Source: Thermodesulfobacteriota bacterium
GTDB lineage: Bacteria > Desulfobacterota_D > UBA1144 > Nemesobacterales > UBA2774
Direction: 5' to 3'
Length of the DNA stretch: 64,000 nucleotides
NCBI GenBank assembly: GCA_021604765.1
Contig: BQJP01000001.1
Location: 124,001-188,000 of the forward strand
Positions within the stretch are counted from its first letter, which is position 1. Each line of letters begins with the position of its first letter. This document shows positions 1-8,292 of this stretch, in pieces. Made by a program: the position numbers and the translations under genes. The notes below the pieces were generated by a model, which ran no database searches, had not been told where the DNA came from, and saw only the letters and a list, made by a program, of their open reading frames with translations.

Positions 1-227
1 ACACTAATACCAAAAAAACTTAGAATAAGAGCACCGGCTAGAAGAAAAATTATAAGAATTGAAAACATATAAATACATGTAAGTTTAAGTAGCTTATATT
101 TAGACTCGGTATTGAGCTCAGAAGTAACTGCCAAAAACACTGGCGCAGTGCTAAATGGGTTTGCGATAGGTAGCAGTCCAATGACGACAATTGAGATATA
201 GTAAAAAAATTCTGATACGGTTTGCAT
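1..227 (-). CDS. MarC-family integral membrane protein, N-terminal part (runs off left edge)
   Basis: The reverse strand from an ATG at 227 stays open to the window edge, giving about 75 residues. Residues 13-35 carry the pattern GLLPIANPFSTAPVFLAVTS, typical of the first helix and loop of MarC/UPF0056 proteins, which have six predicted membrane segments and no settled function. A second hydrophobic stretch begins near residue 50. The C-terminal two thirds lie outside the window. The family call rests on the Pro-Asn-Pro loop and is fairly secure; transport or antibiotic-resistance roles are not supported. Confidence 0.75.
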   Translation of the reverse strand, partial: MQTVSEFFYYISIVVIGLLPIANPFSTAPVFLAVTSELNTESKYKLLKLTCIYMFSILIIFLLAGALILSFFGIS

Positions 228-274
228 TTTGTTCTAAATTCCTATTGAATGTCTGTAAGTATATCTTAGATAAT

Positions 275-889
275 CTATCTGTCGTCGTTCTCAGGATAAG
301 GATATTCCATCTCACGTGCTGTCAACCTTGCTACATCCTCTCCCAAGTATTTAGCTACAATAAATAAGGACATATCTATTCCAGCAGAAATGCCTGCTGA
401 AGTTATAATGTTTCCGTCTTCAACATATCGTTTATCTCGTATAACCTTAATTTCCGGGAATCCTTCTTCCAATCTATCCAGAGATAGTATGTGCGTTGTG
501 GCTTTTTTGCCATTTAACAAGGCAGCGTTTGCAAGAAATAATGCTCCGGTGCATACAGAGGCAAGTGTCTTTACTTTTTTAGCTTGGGATTTTAAGAAAT
601 GATGAATTATTGCGTTGTTATGTTCTCTGCGTTCCCCTAATCCACCGGGGATTATTAGAATATCAACAGAAGGAAAGTCGTCAAAATCATGATTAGGCAC
701 CACTCGCATTCCACTCATAGTTTTTACTTTGCGGTGGTGTTCTGATACAAGCAAGATCTCAAAAGGGCAGGGATCTGTAAAGTTAGGTTGTTCTAATGTT
801 CTTGTCACGCTGAATACTTCATATGGCCCTGTAAAGTCGAGAACCTCAACATCATCATAAATAAATATTCCTACGGTGATTTTTTGCAT
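275..889 (-). CDS. DJ-1/PfpI (GATase1-like) family protein
   Basis: This 204-residue protein has the DJ-1/PfpI fold. The nucleophile elbow is SVCTGA with Cys113, preceded by the LIIPGG loop (79-83), with conserved Glu24 in GPYEVF and His133 in TTHI. These match the isonitrile-hydratase-like and ThiJ branch, often fused to AraC regulators; here it is a single domain. The reaction cannot be decided between isocyanide hydratase, glyoxalase/deglycase or regulator. An AGGG lies upstream of the ATG. It is cytoplasmic, with no signal peptide, and sits directly downstream of the MarC-type gene's promoter side on the same strand. Confidence 0.85.
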   Translation of the reverse strand: MQKITVGIFIYDDVEVLDFTGPYEVFSVTRTLEQPNFTDPCPFEILLVSEHHRKVKTMSGMRVVPNHDFDDFPSVDILIIPGGLGERREHNNAIIHHFLKSQAKKVKTLASVCTGALFLANAALLNGKKATTHILSLDRLEEGFPEIKVIRDKRYVEDGNIITSAGISAGIDMSLFIVAKYLGEDVARLTAREMEYPYPENDDR

Positions 890-1011
890 GCTGTATACCC
901 TAACTTATCACAGTGTTATATTGAGTTCAATGTGAATTTTCCCGCTTTTACTAAACACTGATTAGTTAGGTTATAATTTTATAGATATATCAATAAAGGG
1001 GGACTTAGAGA

Positions 1012-1509
1012 ATGAGGACACCAAATCTATTAATAGCTTTAGCATTATTCTTTTTTGTCGGCATAACTATTGGCTGTGACAGCGACAATAACAGTAGTGC
1101 TCAGGATATGGAAGAACCGGGACCTATGGATCTTGCACCTATGGCTGTGTGTCCTTGTAATTTTGATCATGATTTTTGGACTGCAATGGGATGGATGACG
1201 CTCCAAGGCGGAGGATTGTTTAATGACTGCGGTACAGAAACTAATGTAATTGAATTGTCCGGAGGTATTAATAATCAGCTAGGAAACGTATCTATTAACT
1301 GCGTTAACCAAATTGGTACTGCTATTGAAATGGATGGAAGCCTATTTTGTGAGGCAAGTGTAGCTTGTATAGCCACTAGTGAGACAGGTATGGAAAGTGT
1401 AACTCAAGATATCTATTTTGAGAAAATTATAATAACACAAGAAGAGCAGGTTGCATGTCAGAACCTGGTTGAAGACATTGCTATGACTCTTGGGATTTCG
1501 TGTAACTAA
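1012..1509 (+). CDS. Small exported lipoprotein, unknown function
   Basis: The 165-residue product starts with a lipoprotein signal peptide ending ITIGC, so Cys22 would be lipidated. A short Asn/Ser/Asp-rich linker follows, then a domain with about eight cysteines (CPC near residue 49, and further pairs to the C-terminal SCN), suggesting disulfides in the periplasm or at the outer membrane. A strong AGGGGGAC ribosome site precedes the ATG, and a GGTTATAAT -10-like element lies about 40 bases upstream. It is monocistronic and ends in a perfect terminator hairpin. I do not recognise the family. Confidence 0.8.
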   Translation: MRTPNLLIALALFFFVGITIGCDSDNNSSAQDMEEPGPMDLAPMAVCPCNFDHDFWTAMGWMTLQGGGLFNDCGTETNVIELSGGINNQLGNVSINCVNQIGTAIEMDGSLFCEASVACIATSETGMESVTQDIYFEKIIITQEEQVACQNLVEDIAMTLGISCN

Positions 1510-1528
1510 GGGAAATCTGAATTATTAG

Positions 1529-1558
1529 AATGCGGGGAGAAGGCTCCCCGCATTTATT
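1529..1558. terminator. Bidirectional intrinsic terminator
   Basis: A perfect 11-base-pair stem (aatgcggggag / ctccccgcatt) with loop AAGG lies between convergent genes ending at 1509 and 1569. The T-rich tail on the plus side is short, and the A-rich left flank offers one for the minus strand. Confidence 0.85.
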
Positions 1559-1568
1559 GTTCTTCATC

Positions 1569-2129
1569 TTAACTTCTTAAATATTGGTCAAGAAACTCAT
1601 CTAGAGATGCGAATTCTTGTTGTTCAATTTCAATTGATATGAAATGCACCCGTCTGCTGAGTTCCTCAGATTCAGGTGTGGAAGTAACTGTTTGCCTATC
1701 TTGATGACATTTGCTTGAAGTGATAATCCTTCCTGATTCTACTCCCTGGCTTATCATAAAGTTTCTAACATTTTGAGCTCGTGACTCTCCTAAGAGCTTT
1801 CCGCCGGTCTCGTTTATACCCCACTCGCCCTGAATGATAACAAACATGTCCGGATTTCTTTTCAAAATGTCAGCATTGCCAGCAAGAACTTCCTTGGCGT
1901 CCTCTCTAATTATTTCGCTTTCGTAATTAAAGAAGATATCTCTTGATTGATTGCCAAAAGTTGAGTTAATTAGATTCGGGTCTGGCTCAATACAGCTTAT
2001 TTCAGAACCTGAAGTCTCAGCAGTAGCTGATATCTGGTAAATGAACAGCGCTGATATCATAATAAGCGCTCCGAATAATGACAATAAAAACCTTCCGGGT
2101 TTCCAATTCTCTTTGAATGCGTATTTCAT
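1569..2129 (-). CDS. OmpA/Pal-type C-terminal domain protein, membrane-anchored
   Basis: The 186-residue protein has one N-terminal hydrophobic segment (14-34) and a periplasmic OmpA-like domain (about 63-168). Recognisable elements are IFFNYESEIIRED, the helix GESRAQNVRNFMISQGV (114-130) and the C-terminal SRRVHF. The usual peptidoglycan-contacting TD of the GHTD motif is replaced: the strand reads IIQGEWGINETGG. Cys46 and Cys141 could form a disulfide. A GGAGG ribosome site precedes the ATG. The fold is likely a peptidoglycan-associated one, but the altered motif makes diaminopimelate binding uncertain. Confidence 0.8.
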   Translation of the reverse strand: MKYAFKENWKPGRFLLSLFGALIMISALFIYQISATAETSGSEISCIEPDPNLINSTFGNQSRDIFFNYESEIIREDAKEVLAGNADILKRNPDMFVIIQGEWGINETGGKLLGESRAQNVRNFMISQGVESGRIITSSKCHQDRQTVTSTPESEELSRRVHFISIEIEQQEFASLDEFLDQYLRS

Positions 2130-2311
2130 GATAAATTACCTCCTGCATTCGAGATTTAATAACTTGATAAGTTGCAAAGGGCATGCCAAGAAGAAATATT
2201 GTTTAGTTGCAGTATATTAAGAGAGCCTTGCTAAAGAAATAGCTTGATTAGAAACAGTTGTTTTGTGCTATATTGCACAGTAGAGCAGAAGAAACAGCAT
2301 ATTGAATGGAA

Positions 2312-3244
2312 TTACATGAGCGATCCTAGGGCAACAAATTCAATGATAAAGAAGAATCCTAATATGATAATGAGTCGTGTGGTGCTGAAGTAAGTGTGGA
2401 CTACTTTTGAGTCTGCATCCTTATCCCAGGAATTAAATCCTTCTCTCTTAAGCATTTGATAGCCGAATATCATTGTGAGCCAAGAGATAAGAGCAAATCC
2501 AGCGCCCATGCCCTTGAGCCACACACCGTAGCTCCTTTTAAGTGCTCTATCGTAAGGTAAAAGCTCACCATTTTTGTCGAGTACTCTTGTTCCCAGCAGG
2601 TTTTTCCCAAAAGTAGTACCAAATTTGCTTATTGAATAGGCTTCTAGGAATACCCAAACAAATGTTATGACGACACGAAAAAGAAGAATAAATAATATGC
2701 TTTGATAACTGGCACCCTCAGAGTTTTCTGGTGAAGTCTGCTGTATTAGCATCTGAGACATTTGCTCCATAAAATCAGGGAACATAATGCTAATCAATAA
2801 TGAGAAGAGCATTGAAAAAATGTAATAGTCCGTCATGCGGGCAAAAAATCTGACCCATGGTCGCTGCTGGCTAACTTCTTCATCGACAGCGTCCATTGTA
2901 GCAGTCTCACCAGGTTCATAGTCAGGAGATTTAAAGACTACCTTTTCGACTTGTTCGTAAGTTTCTTCGGGTTCCGGCTCAGGCTCTGGAGCTTGTGGAG
3001 GCTGGAAAGTAGAATCTACATCAGCGGAAATTTTCGGAGTCTCTGGAATGGGCGGTGGTTTGGGTCTGGGCGGTATTCTTAGTTCCGGCACTTCTGAAAA
3101 GGGGAGCCATTTTTCCATCGGCTCTTTCCAGACAAGTGAGTCCTTTGTTATCTCGCCGCTTTCTAGTAGTTCCCAAAGCTCTTCCTCAGAGACCGGACCC
3201 GCAGCTTTAGCGTCCTTTTCATAAAACCATATTTGTGCGCTCAT
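2312..3244 (-). CDS. GYF_2 domain plus RDD-family membrane protein
   Basis: The 310-residue protein combines three parts. Residues 1-56 form a GYF_2 domain (IWFYEKD...GPVSEEELWELLESGEI...WLPFSEVPEL). Residues 57-125 are a Pro/Glu-rich linker. From 128 there is an RDD membrane domain (RPWVRFFARMTDYYIF with the Arg/Asp signature, helices near 140-156 and 183-202, the FGTTFGKNLLGTRV loop, then 245-262 and 289-309). GYF_2-RDD fusions are common, and the RDD part is sometimes linked to ion transport, but the role is unknown. The ribosome site is weak (a C-rich ACCCCT stretch), so the start is slightly uncertain. Confidence 0.85.
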   Translation of the reverse strand: MSAQIWFYEKDAKAAGPVSEEELWELLESGEITKDSLVWKEPMEKWLPFSEVPELRIPPRPKPPPIPETPKISADVDSTFQPPQAPEPEPEPEETYEQVEKVVFKSPDYEPGETATMDAVDEEVSQQRPWVRFFARMTDYYIFSMLFSLLISIMFPDFMEQMSQMLIQQTSPENSEGASYQSILFILLFRVVITFVWVFLEAYSISKFGTTFGKNLLGTRVLDKNGELLPYDRALKRSYGVWLKGMGAGFALISWLTMIFGYQMLKREGFNSWDKDADSKVVHTYFSTTRLIIILGFFFIIEFVALGSLM

Positions 3245-3331
3245 TAGGGGTTTAGTTTACAGCAAAGTTAAGAAATAGAAATGAAGTTTTCTCTTGGTAT
3301 TAAAATATTCTTTCAAAAGATATATTTATTC

Positions 3332-3898
3332 TTAGTAATCCAGGGTTGATTCAAGTTGTGATCTGTATTTTTTGCTGAGGTATGCGATATCGATGCTATA
3401 ACTACCACTGCCTCTAATATCTCTTAGGCTAAGGACTATTTCTGTTGATTTTGTTTCCCAGGTTATGGTATTTAACGTGCCATTATCAACTTCCACCTCG
3501 AGCTCGTTTCTAGGTTTGCCGTATTCGTTTGTGAGTAGTTCGTAGATTTTATTGGCATCATCAATGTCCAGCCTTTGAAATCCGTCGTCTATTAGAACAT
3601 TACAGTTGCCAGCGATGAGTATTAGAGATGTGTTCTCAGTTGTTATTTGTCCAGCGAACATATAGGAAATAAGCATATCATAGCCAGCTAATGTATCTGC
3701 ATAGAAAAGAAATTTGCCACCTAAACCACTTTCTAGCTCCGGATTCTCCGAAGCCTTCACTTCCTCAGGACTCATTCCCCACTTGGCATTTCTGAAGTCG
3801 TATTCTGTTGAATCCAGACCAAAAAATATTGAATTCGCCACATACAACCCTACGGCTGCGATAATAATTGCAATTATGATTTTTGAGTATGTAGGCAT
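3332..3898 (-). CDS. Membrane-anchored protein of unknown function
   Basis: This 188-residue protein has an N-terminal hydrophobic anchor (7-26) and then an exported domain beginning FRNAKWGMSPEEVKASE. That motif recurs in small exported proteins annotated only as hypothetical. The domain is rich in beta-strand patterns and ends with SIDIAYLSKKYRSQL. Its ATG lies 15 bases beyond the stop of the repressor gene on the same strand, so the two could be cotranscribed, although the sequence looks chromosomal rather than phage-like. No catalytic motif was seen. Confidence 0.65.
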   Translation of the reverse strand: MPTYSKIIIAIIIAAVGLYVANSIFFGLDSTEYDFRNAKWGMSPEEVKASENPELESGLGGKFLFYADTLAGYDMLISYMFAGQITTENTSLILIAGNCNVLIDDGFQRLDIDDANKIYELLTNEYGKPRNELEVEVDNGTLNTITWETKSTEIVLSLRDIRGSGSYSIDIAYLSKKYRSQLESTLDY

Positions 3899-3913
3899 GC
3901 TTCAATTTTCTTG

Positions 3914-4558
3914 CTATACATTCTGGAAGATCCAGCGGACGCGGCCGACGACAAGGTTTTGGCTCATATCATCAAGCGGAACAGGGTAGTCGTCTACCAT
4001 CTGGTTGTCGCTCTTAATGATTATCTCGTTTGGTTTTATCTCAAGGCGCTTTACGACGTAGCCCTCATACGGCAGGTGAAGACAATAAATACCATTACTC
4101 ACCACCTTTTTATCATTCGGGTCAAACCCCACATAGGCGCCGTTTACGATCGTGGGATACATCGAGTCGCCCTCAACCTTAAAACCATTGGTGTAGTTAT
4201 GCACCATCTTTGAGGGAAGGGTGACTCTTTCTATGGGCTCTGCGTCTACTGACACGAGCGGATTACCCGCACCGGCGAGTTCCCATATATTAATCTCAAG
4301 CATATCGCTACCACCCATGAGCCCTGCAATGTCAGGTAGAAACATGTCCCCTTGCCCTCGACGGAGCCATTTGGGACTGATGTTGTATATCTTCTCTATC
4401 ACTTTCATGAAGTGATCGGGCGGGCGGGTCTTGCCAGCCTCCCAGCTATTTACCGTATTTAATGATTTACCAATTTCTTTTCCAAATTCTTCCTGAGTGA
4501 GGTCTAATGCCTCTCTTACTAGCTTTAACCTCTTTCCAATCTCATTATTGTGATCCAC
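3914..4558 (-). CDS. XRE-family/S24 self-cleaving repressor (CI/LexA-like)
   Basis: The N-terminal helix-turn-helix (about 8-64) reads TQEEFGKEIGKSLNTVNSWE. The C-terminal S24 domain has the cleavage region ELAGAG (93-98), nucleophile Ser132 in GDSMYPTI and general base Lys170 in GYVVKRLE. The 214-residue length is normal for prophage CI-like repressors whose autocleavage is induced by RecA during the SOS response. The start is GTG, with AGGGGG five bases upstream. It is transcribed away from a Cro-like gene across a region with paired operators. This is the best-defined gene of the island. Confidence 0.92.
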   Translation of the reverse strand: MDHNNEIGKRLKLVREALDLTQEEFGKEIGKSLNTVNSWEAGKTRPPDHFMKVIEKIYNISPKWLRRGQGDMFLPDIAGLMGGSDMLEINIWELAGAGNPLVSVDAEPIERVTLPSKMVHNYTNGFKVEGDSMYPTIVNGAYVGFDPNDKKVVSNGIYCLHLPYEGYVVKRLEIKPNEIIIKSDNQMVDDYPVPLDDMSQNLVVGRVRWIFQNV

Positions 4559-4569
4559 TGTTACCCCCT

Positions 4570-4625
4570 AATTCACATTTTTGTAAATTTCTGTATTGAC
4601 AAATTCCCAATTCTGTGAATATAAT
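4570..4625. promoter_or_regulatory. Repressor/Cro-type switch: two operators and a rightward sigma-70 promoter
   Basis: Two imperfect palindromes with the same 8-4-8 layout are visible: AATTCACA-TTTT-TGTAAATT at 4570-4589 and AATTCCCA-ATTC-TGTGAATA at 4602-4621. A rightward promoter TTGACA (4596-4601) with an 18-base spacer and TATAAT (4620-4625) has the second operator filling its spacer. The first lies in the repressor's 5' leader. The arrangement suggests that repressor binding at 4602-4621 shuts the rightward promoter. No leftward promoter could be assigned with confidence. Confidence 0.75.
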
Positions 4626-4772
4626 ATACATAAACAATAAGACTATGACAATATTAATACACAAATTTGGAAAATGCAAGTAAAAGAGACACACAAAACA
4701 ATGATGAGCGATCACAGAACAATGAACGAGCACAATATGTCAGAGAGTTATTTAAACAGGAGAGATGATTTA

Positions 4773-5180
4773 ATGGGAAGAATTGAGCATATAACTACAC
4801 AGCAGATAATTGGGGAGTGGGGAAGTATAAACAAGTTTGCAAGCTCGCATGGGGTAAGCCCGGCTTCAACGAAGATGGTGATTTATGTAGACGGAGCAAA
4901 GAGCAGGCCGGTAGAGGAGGCGCTTAGAAAGTACGGTTATTTAAATTTGCTCCATTTCGAAAAGGAATTGAGGAAAAGGGGACAGACCTTTTCGGACTAT
5001 CTTGCGGAGGACGGGCTTAATCCTGTCGAGCTTATTGAGACCATAAGGATGAAGGAGATTCATCCCGAAGTTCTCTCAGGGCTCAAGCAAAGGGGTTATT
5101 GGGGAGTGCTTGAGACCGGGAGTGGGTCGGAAGAAAAGAGTAAGGGTTCGGTTAGAAACAGAAGTAAGGAAGAAAATTAA
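4773..5180 (+). CDS. Cro/Ner-like DNA-binding protein (BcepMu gp16-like)
   Basis: The reading frame opens at 4674, but the ATG at 4773 has an AGGAGAG site eight bases upstream and is the likely start, giving about 135 residues. Near its N terminus it reads IGEWGSINKFASSHGVSP followed by a basic recognition segment and VEEALRKYGYL, resembling the short helix-turn-helix of BcepMu gp16/Ner-type phage regulators. The C-terminal half is charged and unassigned. It is the first gene of the rightward transcript and faces the repressor, the position expected for Cro. The family assignment is moderate; the regulatory role is inferred from position. Confidence 0.65.
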   Translation: MGRIEHITTQQIIGEWGSINKFASSHGVSPASTKMVIYVDGAKSRPVEEALRKYGYLNLLHFEKELRKRGQTFSDYLAEDGLNPVELIETIRMKEIHPEVLSGLKQRGYWGVLETGSGSEEKSKGSVRNRSKEEN

Positions 5181-5200
5181 AAGGGGTACAAGGTATCCCA

Positions 5201-5215
5201 GGACACTCAGTGTCC
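5201..5215. repeat. Small perfect hairpin upstream of the ribosome site
   Basis: GGACAC-TCA-GTGTCC is a 6-base-pair perfect stem just before the GAGGAGG ribosome site of the gene at 5232. There is no T-run, so it is not a terminator; it could be a translational or protein-binding hairpin. Confidence 0.45.
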
Positions 5216-5231
5216 GAGGAGGTCGGAAATT

Positions 5232-5501
5232 ATGTTGTCATCAATCTTTCGCTACACAAGTTACATGATTTTAGTTTTTGGATTCTTTTATATGTCATGG
5301 CATTTCGGTAGAGCCTACGAAAAAGGGGCTTTTGACCATGTGGCAGTAGTTAGTGCTTCTGAGCAGGCAACGGATTGCAAAGAAGTTAGGCAAGAAATAC
5401 AGGACTACAAGCGCGTCTATCAAGAGGTGCTTAAAGAGCTTGACGAGCCTACGCCAAAAGCCGATTTAAATAATAGGTATATGGAGTTCACAAAGAGATG
5501 A
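5232..5501 (+). CDS. Small single-pass membrane protein of the island
   Basis: The 89-residue product has one hydrophobic segment (about 9-25, YTSYMILVFGFFYMSWHF) followed by a charged, probably coiled tail with KEVRQEIQDYKRVYQEVLKEL. GAGGAGG lies about ten bases upstream of the ATG. Its last codons overlap the next reading frame in an ATGA junction. Phage spanins, holin accessories and many small island proteins have this shape, but no specific match is evident. Confidence 0.6.
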   Translation: MLSSIFRYTSYMILVFGFFYMSWHFGRAYEKGAFDHVAVVSASEQATDCKEVRQEIQDYKRVYQEVLKELDEPTPKADLNNRYMEFTKR

Positions 5502-5710
5502 GCATTAATTTAACCTATCCATCCGTCTCGGTTTTCCCGCAATCCTCCATCCTTCTTCAAAAAAGGGAAGACCGGGACAGCACTCCTACAGAGACAGCCT
5601 CGGGTGTTTTTCTAATTGCTGCTGCCCAGCTACTAAAGGCGCCCGGGGCACACCTAAGCGGTGGGCGTATAAGTTCTGCGAGGTGGATAAGGTCAGAAGA
5701 GATAGTTTGA
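5498..5710 (+). CDS. Doubtful 70-residue reading frame
   Basis: It starts in an ATGA overlap with the preceding gene, which is typical of translational coupling. The product (Ser/Pro-rich N terminus, a short hydrophobic stretch GVFLIAAAQLL, then Arg-rich) resembles no family, and its base composition is more GC-rich than the neighbours. A GCAGGC-CCC-GCCTGC hairpin (5713-5727) sits just after its stop. It may be a real coupled gene or a chance frame. Confidence 0.3.
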   Translation: MSINLTYPSVSVFPQSSILLQKREDRDSTPTETASGVFLIAAAQLLKAPGAHLSGGRISSARWIRSEEIV

Positions 5711-5770
5711 CCGCAGGCCCCGCCTGCTGATGTAAACGGAAGATGGGACGAATACTAGTAAGGGGTCATT

Positions 5771-6208
5771 ATGATGCAACAAAATGGAATTAAACGCGAT
5801 GATGCGCGAGGCAGGGTCTCCAGGGTGAGTGAGACCGGGATTAAAATCGAGGGTAGAGAGAGCTGGCTCTCTTTTTCAAAACCTGAATACAGAAAAGAGC
5901 CTTTTGAGATACCAATAGTGGGTGATTTTGTCGAATACCGTTACGCAACAAAAGGCACGGGCACTTGGGTGCAGTCCATCAATGTGCTCGGACGTGAGGA
6001 GCCTATTAAGAACGGACTTCCGCTCAATCACGGCCAGCGTAAGAACGAGTCCACATGGGAAGAAGATCGTGAGCAAAGGCTTATGGAGCTTCTGAAGATT
6101 ATTTCAGAGAACTACAGCGGAAGAGCTCTTGGACCCGAAGATCTAATGAGGGACGCGATATTGCTTGAGCGGGAGTTTATAAGAGCGCTTAAACGCTGGC
6201 GAGAGTAG
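5771..6208 (+). CDS. Island protein with an OB-fold-like N terminus
   Basis: Of 145 residues, roughly 14-72 look like a small beta-barrel: GRVSRVSETGIKIEGRESW, LSFSKPEY, then PIVGDFVEYRY and WVQSINVLG. This has the spacing of OB-fold nucleic-acid-binding domains. The C-terminal part is helical and charged (EEDREQRLMELLKIISENY). AAGGGG precedes the ATG. It lies between the Cro-like gene and the initiator-like gene, where phage single-strand-binding or recombination accessories are often found. The OB-fold call is an inference from pattern only. Confidence 0.55.
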   Translation: MMQQNGIKRDDARGRVSRVSETGIKIEGRESWLSFSKPEYRKEPFEIPIVGDFVEYRYATKGTGTWVQSINVLGREEPIKNGLPLNHGQRKNESTWEEDREQRLMELLKIISENYSGRALGPEDLMRDAILLEREFIRALKRWRE

Positions 6209-6224
6209 GGGGGCTTAAAAAACT

Positions 6225-7244
6225 ATGCAACATCAATTTGAACAATCCTATTTGGAATATAACGAATGTCTTGGGAGTCAGTGCTGCAATATGAGTAAAA
6301 ATATCTGGGGTGATTTACTAAATGAAAAACAGGGTTTCGCTGTGCCGAGAGTGCTCAGATTAAAGAGAAAAGAGCTTGGCTTGAACAACCAGGAGTACAT
6401 TTTATTGCTCGACTACCTGGATTGTTATAAGCATGGTGAAACAGAGGATTTGCATGTGTTTTTGGCTGAGTTAAACGGGGTTTCGCAAAAGACGATTCAA
6501 AGGAGACTCAGCGCTCTTGAAAAGAAGGGGCTTCTAAGACAAGAAATCAACGTTAACGCAAAGGGAAGAATAAAAGGTGTGATTTTTAATCCAGAGCCTC
6601 TGGTTGAAAAATTAAAATCTATAACGACCAGCCTCTCACTAAATAAAGAAGATGAAAAAGTGAAGAGCCTTTGTGAATCACAGACTGAATACACATCACA
6701 AACTGTTGTAAAAGAGAAAAAGTGGAAGGACGAGTTTTGTTCCACGAGATGGTACAACGATGTATTTTCCGAGATGTACGAGGAAGCCTCAGGGCAGCCA
6801 GTGCTCACAGGGGGAAGGGAGTTTAAATCGGCAGAGACTTACTTCAGTAGGCTCAGGCAGCTAAATCCTGAACTTACTGTCGAAGCTCTTTTCGTTAGAG
6901 CTACCGAGGGAGCGCGCTATATACTCGATTCACAGATAAGAGGTGGGGTGTTTGGGTGGCTGCACAAGCCGCCTGATATTTGCATGCTGGCGAATCAGAC
7001 TCAGGCAGTTGATTACCAGCTTAGATGCATTGAAAAAATCTATGGTAAAGAAGAAAAGTTTACAGATATGGACAGTGAAGAAAGTAATGTAAAGGTTTTA
7101 TTTTCAACAAAAGATAAGGAGAAAGAAAATGGCTCAGAGCAGATCGAAAGAGTGTTTGAGGAGCTCAGAGAGATTGAGCAGAAAGATGTACGGAGAGACT
7201 TTCCGCAAGGCTTACGAAAAGGGTTATCAGGGGATAAATCCTAG
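6225..7244 (+). CDS. Replication-initiator-like winged-helix protein
   Basis: The 339-residue protein has a winged helix-turn-helix near 40-110 (FAVPRVLRLKRKELGLNNQEY, then LAELNGVSQKTIQRRLSALEKKGLLRQEI), like the N terminus of DnaD and of phage/plasmid replication initiators. The middle (about 165-265) is a second helical domain around RWYNDVFSEMYEEASG and FGWLHKPPDICML. The tail is acidic and coiled. AGGGGGG lies about ten bases upstream. An internal ATG at 6291 is a possible alternative start. Its position behind the switch suggests it loads replication at an island origin; helicase and loader genes are not recognised. Confidence 0.65.
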   Translation: MQHQFEQSYLEYNECLGSQCCNMSKNIWGDLLNEKQGFAVPRVLRLKRKELGLNNQEYILLLDYLDCYKHGETEDLHVFLAELNGVSQKTIQRRLSALEKKGLLRQEINVNAKGRIKGVIFNPEPLVEKLKSITTSLSLNKEDEKVKSLCESQTEYTSQTVVKEKKWKDEFCSTRWYNDVFSEMYEEASGQPVLTGGREFKSAETYFSRLRQLNPELTVEALFVRATEGARYILDSQIRGGVFGWLHKPPDICMLANQTQAVDYQLRCIEKIYGKEEKFTDMDSEESNVKVLFSTKDKEKENGSEQIERVFEELREIEQKDVRRDFPQGLRKGLSGDKS

Positions 7245-7989
7245 AAAGCGAGCCAAGAACAAAAGGCTTTTAGATGAATCTCTGAAGTTTCTCAAGGGTG
7301 AAGAGAATACCAAAAATCCAGAAGGTGCACTGAAAGCGCTTTTTACTCTTTACGAAGAGATTGATACTAATGCTGATTATATAAAACCAAGCGAAAGGGA
7401 ATTCTTCCCTGTAGATAAATCTCAAAGAACACTAGAGCGTTTTCTTGAGGGATTCAGATATATCTATTTTATTCTGAAACGTGCTCAAGAACGGCTCTAT
7501 TTGATCAATGTTTTTGATAATTTTTGGGAGCAGTGCAAAGATTATCTCAGACGTTGTGAGTATTCAGGAAAGTTTATATCTAAAGTCTGTGCAAAGGATA
7601 CTTTATTCTACAGGCAGAGTTTCAATTTCTGGCGTCAGGAATTTGAAGATTCCGAAGAGGGCTTTTCAGTGATGTATGAGTATTTTAAAGCTTGTTTTGG
7701 TCTAGTGGGTAACGATGAGTCCTGTCGTATCTCACAAGGACGTGAAGTCTCGTATGACTGGAGGAGAATGAAAACCAGTTATGAGAAGTTTTATGAAAAG
7801 CGCGTTTTTTCAGATCCAGTGCTTGAACCGCCTGATTATCAGCCTCCTTCGAAAGAAAAGCTAAAGAAGTTGAGGGAGTTGATAAAGGACAAGAAACAGG
7901 AGATGGATAAAAACAAAGTTGTTGCTGATGCTCTACTTTTAGAAATTCAAAAGCGTAATAAAGAAAATGGGTACTTTTACCAAACTTGA
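7129..7989 (+). CDS. Island protein of unknown function overlapping the initiator gene
   Basis: The 286-residue frame begins inside the preceding gene (116-base overlap) with an AGGAGA site six bases before the ATG. A shorter start at 7186 (MYGETFRKAYEKGY) would reduce the overlap but has a poor ribosome site. The product is strongly charged, helical and lacks signals or membrane segments; the C terminus is Lys/Glu-rich (KEKLKKLRELIKDKKQEMDK). Several aromatic clusters (RYIYFILKRAQERLYLI) suggest a helical core. No family is recognised. Codon use is like the neighbouring island genes. Confidence 0.6.
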   Translation: MAQSRSKECLRSSERLSRKMYGETFRKAYEKGYQGINPRKRAKNKRLLDESLKFLKGEENTKNPEGALKALFTLYEEIDTNADYIKPSEREFFPVDKSQRTLERFLEGFRYIYFILKRAQERLYLINVFDNFWEQCKDYLRRCEYSGKFISKVCAKDTLFYRQSFNFWRQEFEDSEEGFSVMYEYFKACFGLVGNDESCRISQGREVSYDWRRMKTSYEKFYEKRVFSDPVLEPPDYQPPSKEKLKKLRELIKDKKQEMDKNKVVADALLLEIQKRNKENGYFYQT

Positions 7990-8292
7990 GCAAGCAAAAA
8001 ATGTTTATGCAATTTTATTATATGAAGTCTGGGGTTTTTATTCAATAATAACTGGATATTACGGGCAATTTCTTGTTAAATGATAAAGACATCATAAAAT
8101 GTGAGATTTTTGAGTGATAATGAGGTATAATAAAACTAGCGGTACTATACATTGTTGCCGATAGCATTTGATCAAAAGTGTAGGAAATTCAAGTGTTTAG
8201 TATGTATTTGATGTCCTCGATTAGATAACGAGAGATTAACATATTCCGTAACGATTATTATTGGCAATCTGTTCGGAAGTTAAGAGGAAGAA
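7990..8292. other. Non-coding stretch inside the island
   Basis: There is no convincing reading frame over about 300 very AT-rich bases. A TATAAT at 8126-8131 could serve as a -10 element for the gene at 8293, but no good -35 pairs with it. No iterated repeats typical of an origin were seen by eye. Confidence 0.5.

Noticed and set aside
390-602. Open frame antisense to the DJ-1/PfpI gene
   Set aside because: Shadow frame of a clear gene, with no ribosome site.
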